This document shows positions 19,097-26,985 of a stretch of 64,000 bases of DNA, piece by piece (position 1 is the stretch's first letter; each line of letters begins with the position of its first letter). The stretch is taken from positions 248,001-312,000 of the forward strand of contig NZ_JACVOK010000001.1 in NCBI RefSeq assembly GCF_018882465.1, in the 5' to 3' direction. Origin of the DNA: Polynucleobacter sp. 73C-SIWE (GTDB taxonomy: Bacteria; Pseudomonadota; Gammaproteobacteria; Burkholderiales; Burkholderiaceae). A model generated the notes under the pieces. The model ran no database searches. It was given only the letters and a program-made list of their open reading frames with translations, and was not told the DNA's origin. A program made the position numbers and the translations under genes.

Positions 19097-21034
19097 ATGC
19101 AAGAATTAATTTCCACCCTCTATTTGCTCATTATATGCCTAGCATTTTGGGGTTATGGTGCAATCATTTTGGGGTGGCTTAGCAAACCAAATGATTTTGG
19201 TTCAGGCATAACTGTTGCGATCGGGATTAGTGCTTTTATTTTGAGTTGCGGCTATTTTGAGCTCTTTCATCTAGCTAGCCCATTGGCATTTCAAATATTT
19301 TTAGCTATTGGGATTGTCTTGTCTCTGGTACAGCTTAAAAAAATAGGTTTTTTGGGCACAAATATCAATAGAAAATTCTGGCTTCAAGAGCAATTTCAGG
19401 CTTCAAATTCAAAAGCTTTGCTTGCTAGCTGCGTCGGCATTTCCATTTCTGTACTTTGTCTTCTTATCACCCTAAGTTATTTTTATCACCTACCATTAAA
19501 TCAACATGATGATTTTTCTGGATACCTTGTGCTGGCAAAAAGAATCTTGCAAGAAGGCTACCAAGGCGGGGATCCTTTTAATGATCGCAGTATTGAACAA
19601 GGATTCGGCGCGGGCAACTACATCATCGCCTTGCTTAGCTCTTATTTACCTGCTGCTGCTTCTCATTTGGCGGATACCGGTATTGGCTTGATATTACTGA
19701 TACTGCTCACACTGAATGCACACAAAAGAGTACATATATCTACGTCTTTTGCATTTCCACTGGTATGCATTGTTATTTGGTGTGCCGTCATCATCAATGC
19801 GCCGATTGTGAATGCTTCACCCCTCATTGTTGCGGGTGGATTATTTGTTGCAACGATCAGCTTTTACATACAGAGCAACTATGGTGAGCGCTACTTCGAT
19901 CATGTTTTGTTAGCGCTCTTGCTATCAAGCCTTCTGGTTTTAAAAGGCAACTACATCATTCCCGTATGTGCTACTGGCTTATGTATTTACCTCTGTAGAT
20001 TGACCATTGCTAGATTAAGCCGTACCGCTCTAGAGTTTGCGATCTTTTTGGGATGTATGCTGCTTTTTACACTTCCATGGTTGATTGCCAATTGGCAATT
20101 TGCTAAAACCCCTTTCTATCCACTACTGGGGCATGGTTTAGTAACGCCCAATGCATTAGGGCTGGCCAGCCTAGATCAGTTTGCCGATGCCATTCTTGCT
20201 CTACTGCCTTACTATGTGATCTTGATCAGCCTACTTGCGTTGCTGCATCGGTTTAAGGAAGCGCTTGATCAACGGCTTTTCTTTTTCATTTCCTCCTTAA
20301 GCATTGTCATCATCCTTCTATCTTGCTCCTTAACCATGACTAGTGCTGGATCACTTACACGCTATTCCTACGTTTCCTTATTTGGGCCAATGGCATTCTT
20401 AGCTTTGTATGCATTATTTAATCTATCCTTGAAGGAAGTAGTTTCAAAAAGTAGACTGCACATTTCTAGTGCCTTGATATTCATTACTCTGATTGGCTTC
20501 TCAGTACCCCAACTCTTAGATACTATGAAGCGCAGCTCTCGAGGGCTTATAAAAGTACTCATTCATTCAACATCTAACATGCCTTATTCCCTCGATGTTG
20601 CCAGAGAACAATTGCGCATCAACTTATTACAAAACTCACTTCCTCTTGGTTCAACTGTTTTATTGAGACTTGACACACCATTCTTGATTGACTTTGGCAG
20701 GGGGAAATTTCATGTAATGGATTGGCCTGGTAATGTTGGGCCAAAGCCCGGAGTACCCTATGATCAATCGCCAGAAAATCTTGCTCAGTATTTGAGGGAT
20801 CAAGGAATTCAATACATTGCCTACTCCTACGGCAATGAGGCGCTCTTTTCAATCAGAGACCCTGAATTGGCTAGTAGGCAAAATCACCCTAACCCATGGA
20901 TTCGTACACAAGCGGTACGCACTTTCGCAGTGCAGAATCAACTTCAAGTATTAGGACGGCGATACCCTCGGATTTTTGATAATGGTCAGGATTTTGTCAT
21001 CAACATTAGCGAGCCAATGATATCAAAACAATAG
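19097..21034 (+). CDS. Polytopic membrane protein, possible GT-C glycosyltransferase
   Basis: A 645-residue protein with about twelve hydrophobic segments followed by a soluble C-terminal region from about residue 500. After the third to fourth segment there is LNQHDDFSGYLVLAKRILQEG, an acidic loop where GT-C enzymes such as PMT/ArnT relatives carry the catalytic Asp, then GGDPFNDRS. The C-terminal domain (LLRLDTPFLIDFGRGKFHVMDWPG) is periplasmic in GT-C proteins of this shape. I know of no named family member. It is one of the few plus-strand genes in the left part of the locus and is monocistronic. Confidence 0.6.
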   Translation: MQELISTLYLLIICLAFWGYGAIILGWLSKPNDFGSGITVAIGISAFILSCGYFELFHLASPLAFQIFLAIGIVLSLVQLKKIGFLGTNINRKFWLQEQFQASNSKALLASCVGISISVLCLLITLSYFYHLPLNQHDDFSGYLVLAKRILQEGYQGGDPFNDRSIEQGFGAGNYIIALLSSYLPAAASHLADTGIGLILLILLTLNAHKRVHISTSFAFPLVCIVIWCAVIINAPIVNASPLIVAGGLFVATISFYIQSNYGERYFDHVLLALLLSSLLVLKGNYIIPVCATGLCIYLCRLTIARLSRTALEFAIFLGCMLLFTLPWLIANWQFAKTPFYPLLGHGLVTPNALGLASLDQFADAILALLPYYVILISLLALLHRFKEALDQRLFFFISSLSIVIILLSCSLTMTSAGSLTRYSYVSLFGPMAFLALYALFNLSLKEVVSKSRLHISSALIFITLIGFSVPQLLDTMKRSSRGLIKVLIHSTSNMPYSLDVAREQLRINLLQNSLPLGSTVLLRLDTPFLIDFGRGKFHVMDWPGNVGPKPGVPYDQSPENLAQYLRDQGIQYIAYSYGNEALFSIRDPELASRQNHPNPWIRTQAVRTFAVQNQLQVLGRRYPRIFDNGQDFVINISEPMISKQ

Positions 21035-21089
21035 AATCGCAATGAATGCGGACATAGATAGCAGTAAATTATAGGCTTAATGATTTAAG

Positions 21090-22121
21090 CTATGCGTTTA
21101 GTTGCCTGTATTTTTCGGCATCCCAGTTAAGTAGTTCATAGATCTGTTGTTTTGTAAGTGTAGAAAGATTTCGAGGATTAGGCTGCCTGATTAAAGTATC
21201 GTAATAACAGCGTAATTGAGCTTTTTGCCCTTTAGTTACGGCGATACTCTCTAAAACGCCAAGTCCTTCTACAAAAATATATGGGGAATTTAGAGAGCTT
21301 CCAACGAGAAGATCGTTGATATTTTCAGCTCTAACTAGAATAGGTTCGGATCCCAGGAAAACAACATGATCAGGATAAAGTGCCCAACTTGTTTTTACCA
21401 TATCCAATAGAGTTGGGTTGATTGCCAATTCATTAAGCTCGGAATCATCGGAAATATTGTAACCCTCTATGGATATATTTTGAGCGTCAAGCATAGATCT
21501 ATGTATAACGGCATTGTCAACAATTACGCTTAACTCTTTTTGAAGCAACGAACATACTGCACTTAAAGTTGATCTAAGTTCCTCCAGACTATCGCAGCCA
21601 ATTACCACGCCATGGTTCTCCAAAAATAATAGATTTAAACTTGGTGATGAACAAATTGCATCATGTATCGCTCCTGCCAACTCGGCCCCAGGCTTATGGT
21701 ACTCAATAAACTTCCAGGGGAGGGAGCTTCCAATCACGTCACCTATTTGCTGGCGTGCATTTTTCCGAACTAAATATGCTAAAGCCTCAATTGCATGTAG
21801 GTGTAAAACAATTTTATGAGGCATAAGGGCATGCAAGAGTGTTTCTATAGAGGGCTTTAATGCATCTACACCCAAGGCAATGGGTGATATGTCATAACGG
21901 CGACTTTGTATCGCATCTTGAAGTTGCTTCAAATCTACAGGGGTAAATATTTCCTTAATCTTGGCTTCGCCAATCCAAGTACCAGAGGCCTTTACCCATA
22001 ATATGCCCCCCTCTTTAAATGAGACATTTCCTCCAGCTCCCTGCACTAAAAGTCGATTTTGGCCTATTTCAGCACAAAAATCTTTTATTGAACGCAGCAG
22101 GTCCATGTTCTTTTCAATCAT
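21090..22121 (-). CDS. Class II aldolase/adducin family protein
   Basis: A 343-residue protein. Residues 1-210 form the class II aldolase domain: GNVSFKEGGILWVKASG near residues 32-48 binds the phosphate, HLHAIEALAYL supplies two zinc histidines and ENHGVVIG follows. Family members (FucA, RhaD, AraD) cleave or form carbon-carbon bonds in phosphorylated ketoses, or epimerise L-ribulose-5-phosphate. The extra 130 residues at the C-terminus are not part of FucA and resemble no domain I know. Its ATG overlaps the stop of the HAD gene by one base. Last gene of a seven-gene operon, so it probably works on a phosphosugar handled there. Confidence 0.85.
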   Translation of the reverse strand: MIEKNMDLLRSIKDFCAEIGQNRLLVQGAGGNVSFKEGGILWVKASGTWIGEAKIKEIFTPVDLKQLQDAIQSRRYDISPIALGVDALKPSIETLLHALMPHKIVLHLHAIEALAYLVRKNARQQIGDVIGSSLPWKFIEYHKPGAELAGAIHDAICSSPSLNLLFLENHGVVIGCDSLEELRSTLSAVCSLLQKELSVIVDNAVIHRSMLDAQNISIEGYNISDDSELNELAINPTLLDMVKTSWALYPDHVVFLGSEPILVRAENINDLLVGSSLNSPYIFVEGLGVLESIAVTKGQKAQLRCYYDTLIRQPNPRNLSTLTKQQIYELLNWDAEKYRQLNA

Positions 22122-22870
22122 TAATCCTGAGACAATTTGTCTAATAATTTTCTGAGCTGAAAGAAATCTTCAAAAATAGCATCTGGCATATGAGGCCCTG
22201 ATCCCACTTGGACACCAGCATGTACTTTTTGCAATGTCACAGCATTGATTGACTGTCGAGCGCCGGAAATGTCATTGATTGAGTTATCTCCAACCATCCA
22301 GATGCAATTACCCTTAGGATTCATTTTTTCCAAAGCAATTTGGAAGGGGGCTTCATGAGGCTTATCAAATCCAGCCTCCTCACTAGTGACAATGTAGTCA
22401 AAATATTGATCCAAGCCAAAATAAACAACCTTTCTAAATTGAATCTGAGCAGTCAGATCGGTAACTATTGCAGTTGGTATGCCTAAAAGCCGAATATCAT
22501 CGAGCAACTCCTTAACATCACTGAATAACACTGCATTTCCCAAAAATGTACGCCAATAGGTTTGTTCAAAATCTAATGCTAAGAGCACTTGAGAGCCAAG
22601 GCCCATGATTTCAAGCATGCGTTGCAAATAAAGTAATCGACTATGAGAGGATGCAGTTTCTTTGAGTCGTAACTTAACCTGCGCTCTAGCCTCTTTAAAT
22701 GCGCTATCAAAGTCATCCCCAGAAATAGAAAAGGTCTTAATAACTTTATCTCTAACAGCCTTTTGCGCAACTGCATGAGCTGGATCGTACGCATAAAGAG
22801 TATTGTCCGTATCGAACAAAATTGCATCCGGCAATTGTGCAAATTTGCTTGGATCAAGTATCTTCATCAT
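22121..22870 (-). CDS. HAD-superfamily hydrolase (sugar-phosphate phosphatase-like)
   Basis: A 249-residue HAD phosphatase. Motif I is ILFDTDNTLYAYD near residues 17-29: the nucleophile Asp is followed by T-D-N-T, the pattern of many phosphosugar and nucleotide phosphatases. Motif II is the Thr in IPTAIVTDLTA, motif III a Lys in GFDKPHEAPF, and motif IV is WMVGDNSINDISGA. A C1-type helical cap lies after motif I. It probably dephosphorylates, or transfers phosphate to, an intermediate of the same operon. The start ATGATG overlaps the stop of the kinase-fusion gene, indicating translational coupling. Confidence 0.87.
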   Translation of the reverse strand: MMKILDPSKFAQLPDAILFDTDNTLYAYDPAHAVAQKAVRDKVIKTFSISGDDFDSAFKEARAQVKLRLKETASSHSRLLYLQRMLEIMGLGSQVLLALDFEQTYWRTFLGNAVLFSDVKELLDDIRLLGIPTAIVTDLTAQIQFRKVVYFGLDQYFDYIVTSEEAGFDKPHEAPFQIALEKMNPKGNCIWMVGDNSINDISGARQSINAVTLQKVHAGVQVGSGPHMPDAIFEDFFQLRKLLDKLSQD

Positions 22871-24927
22871 ATCAATCGTTTTGTTAAAGCTTGGCTAATG
22901 TGGGATAAGGTGATCAACTGCATTAATCCAATAATACCGCCCTCCCAGTTAGGGTCATTATCCAGAAATTCAATGACTTGTGGGCATAGTATTTGGGCTG
23001 CCATTTTAATATCGTCAGCACTAGTATCTCCTTCGATGACTAGGTGTACCTCACGATCGTTATTCATCATATTTAAGTCAACATGTAGACCACAAATACC
23101 GACAAGAACCCTATTTAAAGACAGCTCATTAAAACCCCGCTGAGATTTGACAATTAATTTTAGCGGTATTGATTGCTCTAAATTAACATCATTTAAATAA
23201 TCTGAATGAATAGGCTCTATTCGAAAAACCAAATCTGCATGTAAAGACTGTGGCTGGATAAAACGCTCTGAATCCAAGGACCTTCTCTCAAATGATTCAA
23301 GCACCTTATCAATACTATGGCCCCTTAGCTTTGTATCTCTCTTTAACTTGAAATAACGACGCAAATCATAATCTAACTCTAAAAATATTTTTAAGTTATA
23401 GCAATTTCTCAGAAGCGGGAGATACAGCGCATGCAGGCCACTAGCAATGATAAAGTCATTAGCCTTAATCAGTATGGGCTTACCCATTCTTCCTATTTGA
23501 TGGTCATAGTGTTTGACTAAAATGTTTTTTCTATCAACTAGTCGAATTAAATCATTCGAAAAGCCTTCTAAATCATTAGCCATTGGGTTCAAATGCGTCA
23601 TTACCTGCCACATTGGTTTTTGCCTATCCCAAAGATGGTAATCATCGCCTGAAATTTTTGATACAGAATGACTCCCAAAAAGACCTGTTAATGAATCTGC
23701 GAACGTGTCTTTTCCAGCTGCTGAATCTCCAGCTATACCAATTGAAAAAGGCTTCCTACTCAGACGGAAAAAATCATTCCTAGTAATGGCTTCTCGCCAT
23801 ATACGTATTGCCAATATAACGCCCACTGCAATCATTGCTGTTTGAAGCAAAGATCCAAGTTGTAGCTCAAACGATGACTTCAAAGACAGGGATTTTATTA
23901 AAAGAATTCGGTAGCCATCAGTAAATGCTATCGGTAGATATAGAAGAGCATTTAATGCATAAATACAAGAAAAAAGTGCAATCAATAAAATACTAATACG
24001 ATCACTTGTTGATTGATAAATTACAAGAAAAGGGATGGCCCAAATAAACCAACCCGGGGAAATTGGCGTCATCAATATTATTAATAAGAATGCTATACCT
24101 AGAGTAGCTTGGAATACCTCAAAACTCATTCGTTGCACACGCCAAGCTAAATAAATCATAGTCAAGTAAATCAAGGGAACAAGGTAGATATATATTCCAC
24201 CGCCTAATTCGAGCGATAAACGAAATATCTTACCCAATTCGGGATTGCTCAATAACATCCCAATAGCTGCGCTTGATAGTAGAAAGGGTATGCCCAGTAT
24301 TAAAATGGAGAACAAAAAACTAACGCAAAAAGGAATTGCACGTTGCCTTAGGGCTTTGTTGTTATACAAGTAGATACAAAAAAATGGTAACGCCACTACC
24401 ATACTTAACTTTGCAGAGATGGCTGCTGCACATAAGATGCCAGACCAAACTAAACGAGATCTGCGAAGACAATATATTGAGAGCACCAGTAGCGCAGCAG
24501 GGATTAGATCATTTAATCCAAATAGATAAGATGCCATGATGATGATTGGCGAGAGCCAATACACTCCCAAAAGAAGCTTCTGGCGGTTTGGGACCAACAT
24601 ATTTAGAGTTGCCAACAGTCCGAAATCTGCAAGTAACAAAGTAAATTCATAGCCATAACTTAATGGCACCCCAGCGAATTTACAAAAAAGAAGGGGTGGT
24701 AAAAAAAAGAGCCACATTGCATAACCATATGGGAATGCAGCTAGATTACCCTCCAAAGAAACCCATGAACCCCAAGGGTCGAGGGTGGCCATAGACATGC
24801 TGTTTTCCATAAATGGTAAATACCAAGTGGAAACTGGGATTGGAATGAAATAGTAAATAAGGGCCAATCTAATAACTAATCCCAATCCAAACATTGGATG
24901 AGAATAAAGCTTATTGATTGAACTCAT
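22867..24927 (-). CDS. Membrane glycosyltransferase (GT-C-like) fused to a phosphoribulokinase/uridine-kinase-like domain
   Basis: About 686 residues. The N-terminal 380 have about ten membrane segments with an early loop SMATLDPWGSWVSLEG, resembling GT87/DUF2029 polyprenyl-phosphate mannosyltransferases. Residues 395-600 are a soluble P-loop kinase: GIAGDSAAGKDTF is Walker A, SGDDYHLWDR matches the GDS(F/Y)H-x-YDR motif of phosphoribulokinase, and ASGLHALY, RDTKLRGHSIDKVLESFERR and PQSLHADLVFRIEP follow in phosphoribulokinase order. About 90 further residues are unassigned. ATG 24927 is preferred over 24942 because GGGAG precedes it and its ATGA overlaps the upstream stop. I know of no such fusion. 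Confidence 0.75.
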   Translation of the reverse strand: MSSINKLYSHPMFGLGLVIRLALIYYFIPIPVSTWYLPFMENSMSMATLDPWGSWVSLEGNLAAFPYGYAMWLFFLPPLLFCKFAGVPLSYGYEFTLLLADFGLLATLNMLVPNRQKLLLGVYWLSPIIIMASYLFGLNDLIPAALLVLSIYCLRRSRLVWSGILCAAAISAKLSMVVALPFFCIYLYNNKALRQRAIPFCVSFLFSILILGIPFLLSSAAIGMLLSNPELGKIFRLSLELGGGIYIYLVPLIYLTMIYLAWRVQRMSFEVFQATLGIAFLLIILMTPISPGWFIWAIPFLVIYQSTSDRISILLIALFSCIYALNALLYLPIAFTDGYRILLIKSLSLKSSFELQLGSLLQTAMIAVGVILAIRIWREAITRNDFFRLSRKPFSIGIAGDSAAGKDTFADSLTGLFGSHSVSKISGDDYHLWDRQKPMWQVMTHLNPMANDLEGFSNDLIRLVDRKNILVKHYDHQIGRMGKPILIKANDFIIASGLHALYLPLLRNCYNLKIFLELDYDLRRYFKLKRDTKLRGHSIDKVLESFERRSLDSERFIQPQSLHADLVFRIEPIHSDYLNDVNLEQSIPLKLIVKSQRGFNELSLNRVLVGICGLHVDLNMMNNDREVHLVIEGDTSADDIKMAAQILCPQVIEFLDNDPNWEGGIIGLMQLITLSHISQALTKRLI

Positions 24928-25520
24928 GAGTAGGTCTCCCATAAGTCTGGTCGCTTAGTACATACTGCATCTATTTCGATATCTCGTAATCTTAGAAGAT
25001 TTGCCATTTCCTGAATTTCAACTTCTGCATTTCTTCCATGAAGCTCTGGAGAAACAATGCAAAGTCTTAGGCCCGACTCCTTTAAAAGCCTAGCCTCATT
25101 TGCCGTCAAGGGAAATTTGCTAAAACAATCAACCCAAACCCAATCAATCATTGAAGCTAAAGAAAGTGCTGTGTCAATAGATTCGAATTCAGAAACACGG
25201 ACCGCACAGTTTCTTTCACCTAACTTCGCTGACTTCACGAGAAATGGAAATGATTGATCGAGAAAAAAATAATTTTTAATATTTTTCGATTTCATCAAAT
25301 CAAGAATTTTATTTTCAAGTCCTTCCTCTTTAACATTCAAAATCAAGGTGTTGTGCTGAAAATGATCTAACCACTCTTCAAAAGATTGGCCTACAACATA
25401 AGGATCATGCTGAAGAATGAGCTGATTTGACTCTGATCGAATGTCGATCTCAATACCATATTTGCTATCTGTCTCTAGTAGATCAGAAATTAAGTTTCGC
25501 TGATGATGAATAATCACCAT
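24924..25520 (-). CDS. Glycerophosphodiester phosphodiesterase-like protein
   Basis: A 198-residue TIM-barrel protein, shorter than typical GDPD (240-350). The N-terminal HHQRN and the block GIEIDIRSESNQLILQHDP near residues 22-40 match the GDPD metal-binding core (x-HRG..., E-x-D-x-R, HDP). The usual ENT segment is not preserved and the C-terminal third is short, so enzymatic activity on glycerophosphodiesters is uncertain; it may act on another phosphodiester such as a polyol-phosphate link. No signal peptide, so it is cytoplasmic. It overlaps its downstream neighbour by four bases, and its own ATG follows the GT2 stop by one base. Confidence 0.68.
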   Translation of the reverse strand: MVIIHHQRNLISDLLETDSKYGIEIDIRSESNQLILQHDPYVVGQSFEEWLDHFQHNTLILNVKEEGLENKILDLMKSKNIKNYFFLDQSFPFLVKSAKLGERNCAVRVSEFESIDTALSLASMIDWVWVDCFSKFPLTANEARLLKESGLRLCIVSPELHGRNAEVEIQEMANLLRLRDIEIDAVCTKRPDLWETYS

Positions 25521-25521
25521 A

Positions 25522-26211
25522 TTAAATATTTCTCTTCAATTGAAAACTGTAGCTGAGTGTTCTGCGTATGAATTTTAATTTAGCTGAAAAACTAATATTC
25601 CAATGAGAAACTCCGTAAGCTCTTTCTCCAAATTTCACCGGAAATCTAATGATTTTCAAGTCCTGGGTCCGTGCCTGATAGTAAGCGTATAAATCCAAAG
25701 AAAAGTCTTTTGGGGGAGATGTCCAAGTTTGAAAAAATTTCCGAGAAAACATGGTCGGCTGAGCATTAATATCCCACATTCTGCAGCCCAATAAAATGGT
25801 TTCAAAGATGCTCATGCCAATAGTAAAAACAGTATCAAAAAAGGGGCGCCCATATCGCTTACCCTTTATAAAAATATTTGCATTCTTTTCAAAAAGCTCC
25901 AACACCTTCAACACATCCTGTGGGTCTGTCTGCATATCCGCATGGGTCCACCCTAAAAAATCGCCCTTTGCAGCATAAAGACCCTGCAAAATCCCATATC
26001 CATAGCCTTCATTTTGATCTACAGAAATCATCCTGCAACTAGGATACAAAGGTAAAAATGTCCTCAATACATTTTTTGTTTCATCGGATGATCCGTTATC
26101 AACCAAAATTACTTCAATTTCATTCTTATAGGATAGCCCACTGCAACGCTCCAATATTAGTGGAATATTTTTTGCTTCATTGAAGCAAGGGATGATGAGC
26201 GAAAAAAACAT
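25522..26211 (-). CDS. Glycosyltransferase family 2
   Basis: A 229-residue GT-A glycosyltransferase. It starts with SLIIPCFNEAKNIPLILE, has EVILVDNGSSDETKN near residues 33-47, and the metal-binding WTHADMQTDPQDV (a DxQTDP version of DxD) near 93-105. This resembles dolichol-phosphate-mannose-synthase-like GT2 enzymes but without C-terminal membrane segments. It could make a polyprenyl-phosphate sugar for the GT-C domain of the fusion protein two genes downstream, which is inference. Sits within the overlapping operon, one base from each neighbour. Confidence 0.87.
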   Translation of the reverse strand: MFFSLIIPCFNEAKNIPLILERCSGLSYKNEIEVILVDNGSSDETKNVLRTFLPLYPSCRMISVDQNEGYGYGILQGLYAAKGDFLGWTHADMQTDPQDVLKVLELFEKNANIFIKGKRYGRPFFDTVFTIGMSIFETILLGCRMWDINAQPTMFSRKFFQTWTSPPKDFSLDLYAYYQARTQDLKIIRFPVKFGERAYGVSHWNISFSAKLKFIRRTLSYSFQLKRNI

Positions 26212-26212
26212 T

Positions 26213-26923
26213 TTAAGATTTCGATATTATAAAAACTGCCCCGCCCATTCCATATGTAAATACGCGCCGAACTTGTAATTTATTTTTTTCAATAAATTCA
26301 TTAAAAGCTTTTGCGACCCCCCGAGAACTACTTCCTCGATATGAATAAAAATCGTCCAAGATCATGAATGCTCCCTCTTGTATGATCGATGAACAAAAGA
26401 TTAAAGCCTCGTTTGCACTCGAGTATGTATCGCTATCGATAAAAATAATTCTGGCTTTTTGAATTCCAAATGAAACAGGCCCACCTCTAAGAGAATCACT
26501 AAAAAACCCTGGCACCAGCTGATACTGTATGTTTCTGGCTGCCCTAGAAACTCTCTTTTCGACAGCCTTAAGACTTGTTGAAAAGTTTTCATCTGTATAA
26601 AAGGGGTGCACATCCTCCTCAGAAATCTCGCCAAAGCCAGAAAACGAGTCAAACCCATAAAACTTGGTATTAAGAACTTTAGGGTTTAATTTTTGCATCT
26701 TTTGGCAACAACGAATGGAGTGCGAAAAGGAGCTCCCAGTAAAAACCCCAAACTCCAAATAGTCGCCTTCAACGTTTTCTATAGCAGATAGATAATGTAC
26801 TTTTTTTAATACATGATATTTCTCTAAATTGTGAATAACAGCAGGATTCACCCCTGCGATTAAAGTCGAAATCCAATCTTGAAGAAATCCCAGCTTTGCA
26901 AGTATGCCAAACTTTGAGGACAT
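26213..26923 (-). CDS. TylF/macrocin O-methyltransferase-family protein
   Basis: A 236-residue methyltransferase of the TylF family. DYLEFGVFTGSSFSHSI near residues 53-69 is the SAM loop, KFYGFDSFSGFGE is the family signature, ARIIFIDSDTYSS and FMILDDFYSYRGSSSRGVAKAF carry the metal-binding acidic residues. TylF-type enzymes O-methylate sugar hydroxyls on natural products and glycans. Length is typical. It probably methylates the sugar built by this operon, or the glycan made from it. Confidence 0.85.
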   Translation of the reverse strand: MSSKFGILAKLGFLQDWISTLIAGVNPAVIHNLEKYHVLKKVHYLSAIENVEGDYLEFGVFTGSSFSHSIRCCQKMQKLNPKVLNTKFYGFDSFSGFGEISEEDVHPFYTDENFSTSLKAVEKRVSRAARNIQYQLVPGFFSDSLRGGPVSFGIQKARIIFIDSDTYSSANEALIFCSSIIQEGAFMILDDFYSYRGSSSRGVAKAFNEFIEKNKLQVRRVFTYGMGGAVFIISKS

Positions 26924-26985
26924 TACTAAACCTACTTTCCGAGATTCTTAAATAATTGGTATTGGGAAGGATATACAAAGTCATC

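Noticed and set aside
21071..21093. Inverted repeat GCTTAA-TGAT-TTAAGC between convergent genes as a terminator
   Set aside because: Only six A/T-rich base pairs and no U-run on either strand; it also runs into the stop of the aldolase gene.
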